This document shows, one piece after another, positions 6,366 through 12,865 of a DNA stretch of 14,943 nucleotides. Origin of the DNA: DATKSS01 sp049582065 (GTDB lineage Bacteria; Chloroflexota; Dormibacteria; Dormibacterales; Dormibacteraceae); the NCBI GenBank assembly GCA_049582065.1, contig JBAUTF010000160.1:1-14943 (forward strand), in the 5' to 3' direction. The stretch's first letter is position 1, and every line of letters begins with the position of its first letter. A program made the position numbers and the translations under genes. Under the pieces are notes generated by a model. It had not been told where the DNA came from and did not search any database. It was given only the letters and a program-made list of their open reading frames with translations.

Positions 6366-7120
6366 GTTTTTTTCGTCGTGATTCCCCGGTGGTCCTCCCC
6401 ACCCCGCGGTTTCACCGCGGACCTCCCCGCCAGCGGGGAGGCGACCTTTCCACCCCCGCTCAGCGGGGACGTGGCCTTTCCATTCCCCACCAGTGGGGAC
6501 GCAATGGCCAGGAGGACCTGGTGGCTGATCTCCTCGATTGTGCCCCTTCCGTCGATCTCGGAAACGAGCCCCTCACCCCGGTAGTGGTCGAGCACCGGGA
6601 CGGTCTTCTGGAGATAGATCTCGATCCTGGGCTTGACCGCCTCGACCTTGTCGTCCTCGCGCTGGACGAGGCCGCCGCCGTGGGCCTCGCAGCGGTCCGT
6701 CGTGGGCGGGTAGGTGCGTTGGCAGAGGGGGCAGACCAGGCGGCCTGAGAGGCGGCGCAGCAGCTCGTCGGTCTCGACCTTCAGGTAGATGACCCGGTCC
6801 AGCGGCCTGGCGAGGGACTCCATCAGGCTGTCCAGCGCCTGGGCCTGCGGGACGGTGCGCGGGAAGCCGTCCATGATGAAGCCGCGCTCGCAGTCGGGCT
6901 GGCGGAGGCGGTTGCGGATCATGGCGATCATGATCTCGTCAGAGACGTACTGCCCCGCGGCCAGGATCGGCTGCGCCAGGCGACCGAGCGGTGTGCCGGC
7001 CTGGATCTCGGCCCGCAGCATGTCGCCGGTCGCGACGTGGGTGATGCCGAAGTGGGTGCGCAGCATGTTGGCCTGGGTGCCCTTGCCGCTTCCGGGCGCG
7101 CCGTACAGCAAGAGGTTCAC
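6362..7120 (-). CDS. adk: Adenylate kinase with a zinc LID and a repeat-derived C-terminal tail
   Basis: Adenylate kinase interconverts ATP + AMP and 2 ADP. The P-loop GAPGSGKGT is at residues 7-15, the AMP-site ATGDMLR at 30-36 and DGFPRT at 84-89. The LID domain has C130, C133, C144 and H147 (CPLC then CEAH), a Cys3His zinc site, making this a long-type enzyme. Recognisable kinase sequence ends near residue 208. The last 44 residues (SPL, then G-K-A-T-SPLSGGGK-VASPLAGRS and KPRGGEDHRG) are the translation of three family A palindromic repeats, so the protein is 252 residues instead of about 215. The start is GTG 7120-7118 and the stop overlaps map in ATGA. The secY-adk gap holds another family A copy. 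Confidence 0.96.
   Translation of the reverse strand: MNLLLYGAPGSGKGTQANMLRTHFGITHVATGDMLRAEIQAGTPLGRLAQPILAAGQYVSDEIMIAMIRNRLRQPDCERGFIMDGFPRTVPQAQALDSLMESLARPLDRVIYLKVETDELLRRLSGRLVCPLCQRTYPPTTDRCEAHGGGLVQREDDKVEAVKPRIEIYLQKTVPVLDHYRGEGLVSEIDGRGTIEEISHQVLLAIASPLVGNGKATSPLSGGGKVASPLAGRSAVKPRGGEDHRGITTKKT
6391..6503 (-). repeat. Family A palindromic repeat, copy A3 (inside the adk 3' end)
   Basis: Four hairpins lie in a row: CCGCGGT-ttc-ACCGCGG (6404-6420), CTCCCCGC-ca-GCGGGGAG (6423-6440), CCCCGC-tca-GCGGGG (6454-6468) and TCCCCAC-ca-GTGGGGA (6484-6499). The last two belong to tandem units of about 30 bp (6445-6474 and 6475-6503) separated by CCTTTCCA. The last unit has A-T in place of the G-C pair in the stem, a paired change that keeps the hairpin. 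All of it is read in frame as the Adk tail. Confidence 0.8.
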
Positions 7121-7127
7121 CGTTGAG

Positions 7128-7180
7128 CCTCCCCATCCCCCGGCTGCGCCGGGGACTTCCCCGCGAGCGGGGAAGCGGAG
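7128..7180 (-). repeat. Family A palindromic repeat, copy A4 (secY-adk gap)
   Basis: CCCCGGC-tgc-GCCGGGG (7138-7154) is followed by CTTCCCCGC-ga-GCGGGGAAG (7156-7175) and flanked by CCTCCCCAT on the left. This is the most complete example of the two-stem family layout and occupies nearly the whole 64-bp gap between secY and adk. The last bases before the adk GTG offer only a weak ribosome-binding site. Confidence 0.75.
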
Positions 7181-7184
7181 GTGG

Positions 7185-8516
7185 TCATGTGATGAAGCCT
7201 CGGTACTGCCGCATGACCAGCTGCGTCTGCAGCTGCTTCATCGTGTCGAGCGCGACGCCGACCACGATGAGGATGGCCGTGCCTCCCAGGTACATCTGGT
7301 TGTGCGGAATGCCCGAGATGCTGGAGGTCGCGATGGGCAGGATCACGGTGATGAAGCCCAGGAAGCAAGCGCCCGCGAACGTGACCCGGTTCATCACAGA
7401 AGCGAGGTAGTCCGCGGTCGGACGGCCCGGGCGGATGCCCGGAATGAAGCTCGAATACCGTTTCAGGTTGTCCGCGACATCGTGCACCTCGAACGTGATC
7501 GCGGTGTAGAAGTACGTGAACCCGAACGTGAGGGCGAAATACAGGGCGTTGTAAGTGATCGCCATCGGGAGGTTCGACGTGTCCGGCGCAAAGTTGCCGC
7601 GAATCCACGCCGCGGCCTTGTAGTACCAGGTGTCGGGCGGGGCGCCGGTGAAGTAGTTGGCAAGGATGGTCGGCAGGAACATCACCGAGATCGCGAAGAT
7701 GATCGGGATCACGCCGGCGTGGTTCACGCGCAGAGGCAGGAAGCTCGCGCGGCTCTGTACCTGCTTGAGGCCCACCGTGCGCTGCGCGGACTGGATGGGA
7801 ATCTTCCTCACGGCCTGCTGCACCTCGATGATCACGGCGGTCATCACCAGCGCGATGAGGCCGAAGATGATGAAGGGCACGTAGTCCGCCAGCCCGCCAC
7901 CCGTGGAGTGGGCGCTGAACACCGCTGCCACGCCCTGCGGGCCGCGGCCGATGATGCCGGCGAAAATGATGAGCGAAACGCCGTTACCGATACCGTACTC
8001 GGTGATCAGCTCGCCGAACCACATCAGCATTACCGTGCCGGCGGTCAGGACCAGGATGATCTGCAAGCGCTGGAACCAGTCCAGCGTGCCCAGGATCTGC
8101 GGGGTCGTGTTCTGGAACAAGACGGTGAAGCCGTACGCCTGGCCCGCGCCAAGCGCGACCGTGAGGTAGCGGCTCCAGCGTGTGATCCTGCGCCGCCCTG
8201 CCTCACCCTCTTTGGAGATCTCCTTGATGCGTTCGGAGATCACCGTCATCAGCTGCATGATGATCGTGGCGTTGATATAAGGGTTCATGCCCATGGCCAC
8301 GATGCTGAAGCGGGAAAGGCCGCCACCCGAGAACAGGTCGAGCAGCCCGAGCAGGGCCTGGGAGTTGAAGAGCTGGGCCAGCGCCGCCTGGCTGGCGCCG
8401 GGGACCGCGATGTTGGCGAACAGCCGGAAGATCACCAGGATCCCGCCCGTGAACAGGATCTTGTTGCGGAGCTCGGGCAGCCGGAAGGCGTTGACCAGAG
8501 CTTCGATGAAGTTCAT
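7185..8516 (-). CDS. secY: Preprotein translocase channel subunit SecY
   Basis: This 443-residue protein is the ten-helix SecY pore of the Sec translocon in the cytoplasmic membrane. The first hydrophobic helix is at about residues 19-38. The plug and TM2 region reads LFSGGGLSRFSIVAMGMNPY (61-80), followed by INATIIMQLMTVI. The C4 loop is LPLRVNHAGVIPIIFA (260-275), and the C5 loop that meets SecA and the ribosome is FIPGIRPG (357-364). Length and topology are normal. The ATG 8516-8514 lacks a recognisable Shine-Dalgarno sequence: the preceding 30 nt are family B repeat sequence and GCGCCTAA. secY after rplO and before adk is the standard spc-operon order. Confidence 0.97.
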   Translation of the reverse strand: MNFIEALVNAFRLPELRNKILFTGGILVIFRLFANIAVPGASQAALAQLFNSQALLGLLDLFSGGGLSRFSIVAMGMNPYINATIIMQLMTVISERIKEISKEGEAGRRRITRWSRYLTVALGAGQAYGFTVLFQNTTPQILGTLDWFQRLQIILVLTAGTVMLMWFGELITEYGIGNGVSLIIFAGIIGRGPQGVAAVFSAHSTGGGLADYVPFIIFGLIALVMTAVIIEVQQAVRKIPIQSAQRTVGLKQVQSRASFLPLRVNHAGVIPIIFAISVMFLPTILANYFTGAPPDTWYYKAAAWIRGNFAPDTSNLPMAITYNALYFALTFGFTYFYTAITFEVHDVADNLKRYSSFIPGIRPGRPTADYLASVMNRVTFAGACFLGFITVILPIATSSISGIPHNQMYLGGTAILIVVGVALDTMKQLQTQLVMRQYRGFIT

Positions 8517-8535
8517 TTAGGCGCGGGCCTGACTG

Positions 8536-8683
8536 TGGCCGCCGAGAGATTCGGTGGCCAGGTGGCCCGAGGCGAAGGAAGCGGCGAGCACCGCAGCGCG
8601 CGCATCCAGCGGATTCGTAAGCGAGGAGCGCAGCTGCTGACGCCCGCATCGGGCCGCATGGGCGCCGAAGATCCGGTGGCCAG
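8536..8683 (-). repeat. Family B intergenic element, copy B2 (rplO-secY gap)
   Basis: This is the counterpart of the rpsM-rpsK element, in the same orientation, within the 186-bp rplO-secY gap. Its conserved ends are 8543-8568 and 8651-8675. Inside it, AGATTCGGTGGCCAG (8547-8561) and AGATCCGGTGGCCAG (8669-8683) form direct repeats (14 of 15 identical) about 107 bp apart. GGCCAGGTGGCCC and GGGCCGCATGGGC at the inner edges are imperfect inverted repeats (10 of 13). Confidence 0.65.
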
Positions 8684-8702
8684 CGGTCAGGACTGTGCCC
8701 AT

Positions 8703-9329
8703 CTACTCGCTGTCGGGAGAGGCGCTCTCCGTGGGCGCTGGAGATGTCTGCTCCTCCCCACGCCGCGGCTTCGCCGCGGTCCGCTCCGCCTGCGGGGAGG
8801 CGGCGAGCTCGGCTCCGCCGACGGGCTCGGCTCCGCCGACGGGCTTGGGGGCCTTGGCAGCGGTGCGCCTCGCGCCGATTTTGCGAGGCTCGCCGAGGAC
8901 CTTGACGCTCCCTCCGCGCGCTTCGATCGCCTCGCGCGCGCTGGAGCTGAAGGCGTGCGCCTCGACGGTCAGCTTGCGCTTCAGCTCTCCGGTGCCGAGC
9001 ACCTTGACCTCCTCCCCGGGGCGGACCAGGCCCGCCTCGGCCAGGGCCTCGGCGTCGACCTTCGAGCCGTCTTCGAACCGGCTCAGCTTCGACAGGTTGA
9101 CGACCGCGTAAACCTTCTTGAACGGGTTCTTGAACCCAGGAAGCTTGGGCAGGCGCTGCGCGAGCGGCATCTGGCCTCCCTCGAAGCCGAGGCGGAAGCC
9201 TTCGCTGCGAGCGTTCTGGCCTTTCTGGCCGCGCCCGGACGTCTTGCCGCGGCCCGACCCGGTGCCGCGACCGATCCGGTCCGGCCTGCGGTGCGCGCCT
9301 TTGGCCGGCTTGAGGTCGTGGAGCTGCAT
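8703..9329 (-). CDS. rplO: Large-subunit ribosomal protein L15 (uL15) with a repeat-derived C-terminal tail
   Basis: L15 is recognised by QLHDLKPAKGAHRRPDRIGR (2-21), the glycine-rich GTGSGRGKTSGRGQKGQNAR, FEGGQMPLAQRLPKLPGF and the C-terminal GGSVKVLGE near 139-147. It binds 23S rRNA late in 50S assembly. The normal protein ends near residue 147-150, but this one has 208. The extra residues begin ARRTAAKAPKPVGG, contain PVGGAE twice (an 18-bp tandem repeat) and then read through a family A palindromic repeat (SPQAERTAAKPRRGEE) before an acidic SPAPTESASPDSE end. The ATG 9329-9327 has AGGAGG upstream (spacer about 9 nt). The gap before it carries a family C element and the gap after it a family B element. 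Confidence 0.96.
   Translation of the reverse strand: MQLHDLKPAKGAHRRPDRIGRGTGSGRGKTSGRGQKGQNARSEGFRLGFEGGQMPLAQRLPKLPGFKNPFKKVYAVVNLSKLSRFEDGSKVDAEALAEAGLVRPGEEVKVLGTGELKRKLTVEAHAFSSSAREAIEARGGSVKVLGEPRKIGARRTAAKAPKPVGGAEPVGGAELAASPQAERTAAKPRRGEEQTSPAPTESASPDSE
8745..8800 (-). repeat. Family A palindromic repeat, copy A5 (inside the rplO 3' end)
   Basis: CCGCGGC-ttc-GCCGCGG (8763-8779) and CTCCGC-ct-GCGGGGAG (8784-8799, one unpaired base) reproduce the two-stem family layout, with CTCCTCCCCA on the left. It is read in frame near the end of L15, giving a peptide (KPRRGEE) like the one family A gives in Adk (KPRGGED). The reading frame relative to the element is therefore the same in both genes. 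Confidence 0.75.
8807..8842 (-). repeat. 18-bp tandem duplication in rplO
   Basis: GCTCGGCTCCGCCGACGG occurs twice in exact tandem (8807-8824 and 8825-8842). It encodes PVGGAE twice in the L15 tail. Two perfect copies suggest recent slippage. Confidence 0.9.
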
Positions 9330-9345
9330 TACTGGTTGCCTCCTA

Positions 9346-9520
9346 CCTTTCCCGGCCTGAAATCGCGGTGACGGGTGCGGATTTCAGGCCGAAGTGACCA
9401 TGGCGCCAGGCGGCCTAGGTCTCGCGGGCCCCGGGCCGCCTCCACCGCGGCAACAGCATCCGCGAAGCAGTATTCGGCCACAGCTGAACGAAGGAGAACA
9501 GGCGCCATCGTCACGCCTAA
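9346..9520 (-). repeat. Family C structured element, copy C1 (rpmD-rplO gap)
   Basis: The 187-bp gap is almost entirely this element. Terminal inverted repeats GTGACCATGGCGCC (9394-9407) and GGCGCCATCGTCAC (9501-9514) pair at 13 of 14 positions. Inside them AGGCGGCC (9408-9415) pairs with GGCCGCCT (9434-9441). On the rplO side lies an 11-bp perfect hairpin, GGCCTGAAATC (9355-9365) with GATTTCAGGCC (9380-9390). The element begins exactly after the rpmD stop. 9346-9407 is 60/62 identical to 10391-10452. Confidence 0.85.
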
Positions 9521-9792
9521 TTGCCTCTCTGGTGTTTCTTGTTGGAACGGGACCGCCAGATCTTGTAGCGGCTGCGCTTCGGCCGGATGAATGGCTCGCC
9601 CTCGACGGCGACCAGGAAGTTCACCGCCTTCAGCATCCCGCGCACAGCCGGGTTGTCCGGCAGCTCGCGGGTCTGGTTCATGCGGCGGAAGCCAAGCGAC
9701 ACAACGGTGGCCTTGATCGACGGCGAGGCTCCGATGGTGCTCTTCACCAGCGTCGCCTTGACCATCTTGTCCTCGTCCTTCTTGGCAGCCAT
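9517..9792 (-). CDS. rpmD: Large-subunit ribosomal protein L30 (uL30), extended
   Basis: L30 of the 50S subunit is recognised by KATLVKSTIGASPSIKATVV (12-31), then SLGFRRMNQTRELPDNPAVRGMLKAVNFLV. The family is normally about 60 residues. This protein has 91, with a short charged N-terminus (MAAKKDEDKM) and a 27-residue basic C-terminal tail (EGEPFIRPKRSRYKIWRSRS onward). The ATG 9792-9790 overlaps the rpsE stop by one base (TGATG), and starting at internal M10 would give a more ordinary N-terminus. rpsE-rpmD-rplO is the standard order. The stop TAG directly abuts the family C element. Confidence 0.93.
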   Translation of the reverse strand: MAAKKDEDKMVKATLVKSTIGASPSIKATVVSLGFRRMNQTRELPDNPAVRGMLKAVNFLVAVEGEPFIRPKRSRYKIWRSRSNKKHQRGN

Positions 9793-10376
9793 CACTTCGA
9801 TTCCGCGGCCTCGCCGTTGGACTTGCCGCCGCTCTCGGCGCGGCGGTGTGCCGCGGCCAGGCGCTTGCCGACGATGTCTTCGACCTGCTTGCCGCGCAGC
9901 TCGGCGATCTGCTGTGCAGTCTTGAGCTGCTGCAGCGCGGCGAGCGTGGCCCGCACGGTGTTGATCGGGTTGTTGGTCCCGTGCGACTTGGTGAGGATGT
10001 CCTTGATCCCGGCGGTCTCGATCACCGCGCGCATGGCGCCACCTGAGATCACGCCCGTGCCGGGCGCCGCCGGCTTCAGCATGATCTTGGCCGCGCCCCA
10101 CTTGAGGCGAACCTCGTGAGGGATGGTCGTGCCGACCATGGGAACGGTGATCATGTTGCGCTTGGCCACGTCCATGCCCTTGCGGATGGCTTCAGTGACC
10201 TCACGCGCCTTACCGATGCCCGCGCCGACGCGCCCGTTCATGTCGCCGACCACGATCAGCGCGCTGAACGAGAACTTGCGCCCGCCCTTGACCACCTTGG
10301 ACACGCGGTTGACGCGGACGACGCGATCGGTCAGATCGGATCGCTCGCCGCTCGAATGCGGATACCTGGACCCCAT
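9792..10376 (-). CDS. rpsE: Small-subunit ribosomal protein S5 (uS5)
   Basis: This 194-residue protein is S5, which shapes decoding accuracy at the 30S mRNA entry. The N-terminal double-stranded-RNA-binding-like domain spans about 15-80 (RVVRVNRVSKVVKGGRKFSF, SALIVVGDMNGRVGAGIGKA). The C-terminal domain follows, with KPAAPGTGVISGGAMRAVIE, AGIKDILTKSHGTNN and TVRATLAALQQLKT. In the loop usually read as GDGxGxVG a methionine replaces the first glycine after D (GDMNGRVG). The hydrophilic tail (ESGGKSNGEAAESK) is longer than in E. coli. The ATG 10376-10374 has AGGGG 8 nt upstream. Family C elements lie directly before it and after its partner rpmD. Confidence 0.97.
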   Translation of the reverse strand: MGSRYPHSSGERSDLTDRVVRVNRVSKVVKGGRKFSFSALIVVGDMNGRVGAGIGKAREVTEAIRKGMDVAKRNMITVPMVGTTIPHEVRLKWGAAKIMLKPAAPGTGVISGGAMRAVIETAGIKDILTKSHGTNNPINTVRATLAALQQLKTAQQIAELRGKQVEDIVGKRLAAAHRRAESGGKSNGEAAESK

Positions 10377-10390
10377 TACTTAGACCCCTT

Positions 10391-10558
10391 CCTTTCCCGG
10401 CCTGAAATCGCGGTGACGGGTTCGGATTTCAGACCGAAGTGACCATGGCGCCGCGCGGACTGGGTACCCCAGGCCGCGCCTGCGCTACGAACGGCAGCGT
10501 TGGACCGGTCAGCAAATTCGGATCGAAACTCCAATCCAGGCGCCATCGTCACGCTTAA
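10391..10558 (-). repeat. Family C structured element, copy C2 (rplR-rpsE gap)
   Basis: The ends are near-identical to copy C1: 10391-10452 at 60/62 and 10537-10558 at 21/22. The terminal inverted repeats are GTGACCATGGCGCC (10439-10452) and GGCGCCATCGTCAC (10539-10552). The middle (10453-10538) differs from C1, yet a hairpin sits at the same place: GCGCGG-a-CTGGG, loop TAC, CCCAG-g-CCGCGC (10453-10479). The outer hairpin (10400-10435) has one base change that stays a U-G pair in the operon transcript. It begins right after the rplR stop. Confidence 0.85.
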
Positions 10559-10908
10559 AACTCCAGTCCGGCTTCGCGGGCGGCGTCCGCCAAAGCCTTG
10601 ATTCTGCCGTGGTAGAGGAAACCCCCGCGGTCGAACACCACTGAGCTGACCCCCGCTGCCTTGGCCTTGGCCGCGATGGCCTTGCCAACCTCCGCCGCCT
10701 CCGCCATGCCGTTGCCCTTGGCCTTCAGTCCGACGGTCGAGGCGGCCGCGACCGTGCGACTCCCGGAGTCGTCGATGAGCTGGGCGTACAGGTGGTTCAG
10801 GCTGCGGAACACCGAGAGCCGCGGGCGCTCGGGCGTGCCGGCCACGTGCACGCGCACGCGTCGATGGCGCTTGGAGCGGTTCACCTTGCGGTCCTGTCGC
10901 TTGATCAT
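10555..10908 (-). CDS. rplR: Large-subunit ribosomal protein L18 (uL18)
   Basis: This 117-residue protein is L18, which carries 5S rRNA into the 50S subunit. It has an arginine-rich N-terminus (RQDRKVNRSKRHRRVRVHV), GTPERPRLSVFRSLNHLYAQ with LIDD following, and the C-terminal FDRGGFLYHGRIKALADAAR plus EAGLEF. The length is normal. The ATG 10908-10906 overlaps the rplF stop in ATGA, so translation is probably coupled. The 178-bp gap to rpsE, where many genomes have a few bases, is filled by a family C element beginning just after the TAA. Confidence 0.97.
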   Translation of the reverse strand: MIKRQDRKVNRSKRHRRVRVHVAGTPERPRLSVFRSLNHLYAQLIDDSGSRTVAAASTVGLKAKGNGMAEAAEVGKAIAAKAKAAGVSSVVFDRGGFLYHGRIKALADAAREAGLEF

Positions 10909-11459
10909 GCGGTGGTCTTGGCCCCCTTGCCGGCCTTGCCCGCCTTGCGCCGGATCTTCTCGCCGCGGTACATCACACCCTTGCCCTTGTATGGCTCGGG
11001 CGGGCGCAGGCGGCGGATGTTCGCGGCGACCTGGCCGACATCCTCGATCGAGATGCCGGAGACCGAGAACTTGGTCGGGTCCTGCACGTCGATCGCGATG
11101 CCCTTGGGCGGCTTGAACTTGATGGGGTGCGAGTAGCCGAGGCTCAGGACGAGCTCCTCGCCTTGCTTGGCGGCGCGGTAACCGACTCCCACCAGCTCGA
11201 GGTGCTTGGTGAAGCCCTTGTTCACACCTTCGACCATGTTCGCGACCAGGCTGCGGACCAGGCCGTGGAGCGCTCGGTGCTGGAAGTCGTCGGACGGGCG
11301 CTCGAACACAAGCTCGCCGTCGACCTGCTTGACCGAGATGTCGGCCGGCAGGGTGCGCTCGAGCTGCCCCTTCGGGCCCTCGACCTTCACGTGGCCCGGC
11401 GCAATTGTGACCTTCACGCCACCCGGGACCTGCACCGGCAGCTTTCCAATTCGCGACAA
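10905..11459 (-). CDS. rplF: Large-subunit ribosomal protein L6 (uL6)
   Basis: This 184-residue protein is L6, sited near the factor-binding base of the 50S subunit. It begins MSRIGKLPVQVPGGVKVTIA, with VEGPKGQLERTLP next. The second domain includes KHLELVGVGYRAAKQGEELV, LGYSHPIKFKPPKGI and the C-terminal RRLRPPEPYKGKGVMYRGEK followed by IRRKAGKAGKG. The start is TTG 11459-11457, chosen because it gives the exact family N-terminus and has AAGGA 5 nt upstream. The length is normal, with a few extra Lys/Ala at the end. A 68-bp gap with a family D palindrome separates it from rpsH, and its stop overlaps rplR. Confidence 0.97.
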   Translation of the reverse strand: MSRIGKLPVQVPGGVKVTIAPGHVKVEGPKGQLERTLPADISVKQVDGELVFERPSDDFQHRALHGLVRSLVANMVEGVNKGFTKHLELVGVGYRAAKQGEELVLSLGYSHPIKFKPPKGIAIDVQDPTKFSVSGISIEDVGQVAANIRRLRPPEPYKGKGVMYRGEKIRRKAGKAGKGAKTTA

Positions 11460-11483
11460 CTCTTTCCTTGCTCTCCTACGAGT

Positions 11484-11518
11484 CCCCCCACGAAACCTTC
11501 GACTTCGTAGGGACCCCG
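11484..11518 (-). repeat. Family D palindrome, copy D2 (rpsH-rplF gap)
   Basis: Read on the minus strand, 11518-11484 matches 13650-13684 of the plus strand at 27 of 35 positions. It starts CGGGGTCCC and ends TTTCGTGGGG. It folds as an imperfect hairpin (CCTACGAA with TTCGTGGG through G-U pairs). The 68-bp gap 11460-11527 is otherwise unremarkable. This copy is inverted relative to copy D1. Confidence 0.55.
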
Positions 11519-11527
11519 ACTACAGCT

Positions 11528-11998
11528 CTACCACACATATGCCAATACCTCCCCGCCCAGTCCCTGGCGGGTCGCCTGCCGTCCGCTCATGACTCCCTCG
11601 GCGGTGCTGAGGATGGCGATGCCGAGCCCGCCCAGGACCCTGGGGATCTCGGTCTTGCGCGCATAGACGCGAAGCCCGGGGCGGCTGATCCTCTTCACCC
11701 CGGAGATCACACGCGTGCGATCGGGGCGAGACTTGAAGATGATACGCATCGTCTGGGTGGTGCCGTCGGCCTCCACGTCGTAGCCGGCGATGTAGCCCTC
11801 GTCCTTGAGGACTCGGGCGATCTCGAGCTTCAGCTTGGACGCCGGCACCCGCACCTCCGGATGCCTCGCGGAGTTGGCGTTCCGGACGCGGGTCAGCATG
11901 TCGGCGATCGGGTCTGCGATGGCGGCCGTCGAGATGCGCTTCGGCGCCTTGCCCACTGTGGTCTTGCCGACGTTTGTCTTGGCGACCGCTGTAGCCAT
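11528..11998 (-). CDS. rpsH: Small-subunit ribosomal protein S8 (uS8), N-terminally extended
   Basis: S8 binds the central domain of 16S rRNA and in E. coli also represses the spc operon. The core is clear: DPIADMLTRVRNANSARHPE (29-48), VPASKLKLEIARVLKDEGYI, SRPGLRVYARKTEIPRVLGG and the family end GGEVLAYVW. The protein has 156 residues against about 131. The surplus is a Thr/Val/Lys/Ala N-terminus (MATAVAKTNVGKTTVGKAPK onward), so DPIADM begins at 29 instead of about 5. The ATG 11998-11996 overlaps the rpsN stop by one base (TGATG), and no internal ATG is better placed. An S8 repressor target was not identified. Confidence 0.96.
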   Translation of the reverse strand: MATAVAKTNVGKTTVGKAPKRISTAAIADPIADMLTRVRNANSARHPEVRVPASKLKLEIARVLKDEGYIAGYDVEADGTTQTMRIIFKSRPDRTRVISGVKRISRPGLRVYARKTEIPRVLGGLGIAILSTAEGVMSGRQATRQGLGGEVLAYVW

Positions 11999-12192
11999 CA
12001 CCAGCTCGACTTCGTGATGCCGGGGATGCGTCCCTCTGCGGCAAGATTGCGGAAGCAGATGCGGCACATACCGAACTTGCGCAGGTACGCGCGGGGCCGC
12101 CCGCAGATGCGGCAGCGGTTGTGGAAGCGGACTTTGAACTTGGGTTTGATCGCGTCCCTCTTCCAGCGTTCGAGCGAAGATTTCTTGGCCAA
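11998..12192 (-). CDS. rpsN: Small-subunit ribosomal protein S14, zinc-binding type Z
   Basis: This 64-residue protein is the short S14 (rpsZ form). It begins AKKSSLERWKRDAIKPKFKV and has the zinc knuckle CRIC (27-30) and CRIC (43-46) around GRPRAYLRKFGM. It ends GRIPGITKSSW, the usual C-terminus. The start is TTG 12192-12190 with AGAGGT about 7 nt upstream. Longer in-frame versions starting inside rplE are not homologous. It lies 4 nt after rplE and overlaps rpsH by one base. The type Z form in the spc operon is typical of Gram-positive-like bacteria. Confidence 0.96.
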   Translation of the reverse strand: MAKKSSLERWKRDAIKPKFKVRFHNRCRICGRPRAYLRKFGMCRICFRNLAAEGRIPGITKSSW

Positions 12193-12196
12193 ACTC

Positions 12197-12861
<665 letters not shown>

Positions 12862-12865
<4 letters not shown>

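Noticed and set aside
6445..6503. CRISPR array, suggested by about 30-bp repeating units
   Set aside because: Only two or three units, with no spacers of regular length. The repeats are coding in adk and no cas genes are present.
6789..9371. An 860-codon open frame on the plus strand, and other long plus-strand frames such as 839-1954
   Set aside because: They lie antisense to secY, adk, rplO and other certain genes, have low-complexity composition and match no family. They reflect G+C-rich codon bias.
9394..9514. Integron attC site, suggested by terminal inverted repeats around a variable middle
   Set aside because: The ends lack the RYYYAAC/GTTRRRY core, there is no integrase or cassette array, and the element sits between conserved operon genes.
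11460..11535. A duplicated rplF start around copy D2, similar to the rplN case
   Set aside because: Only about 8 nt resemble each other (AGAGCTGT and AGAGTTGT), which is too short to distinguish from chance.
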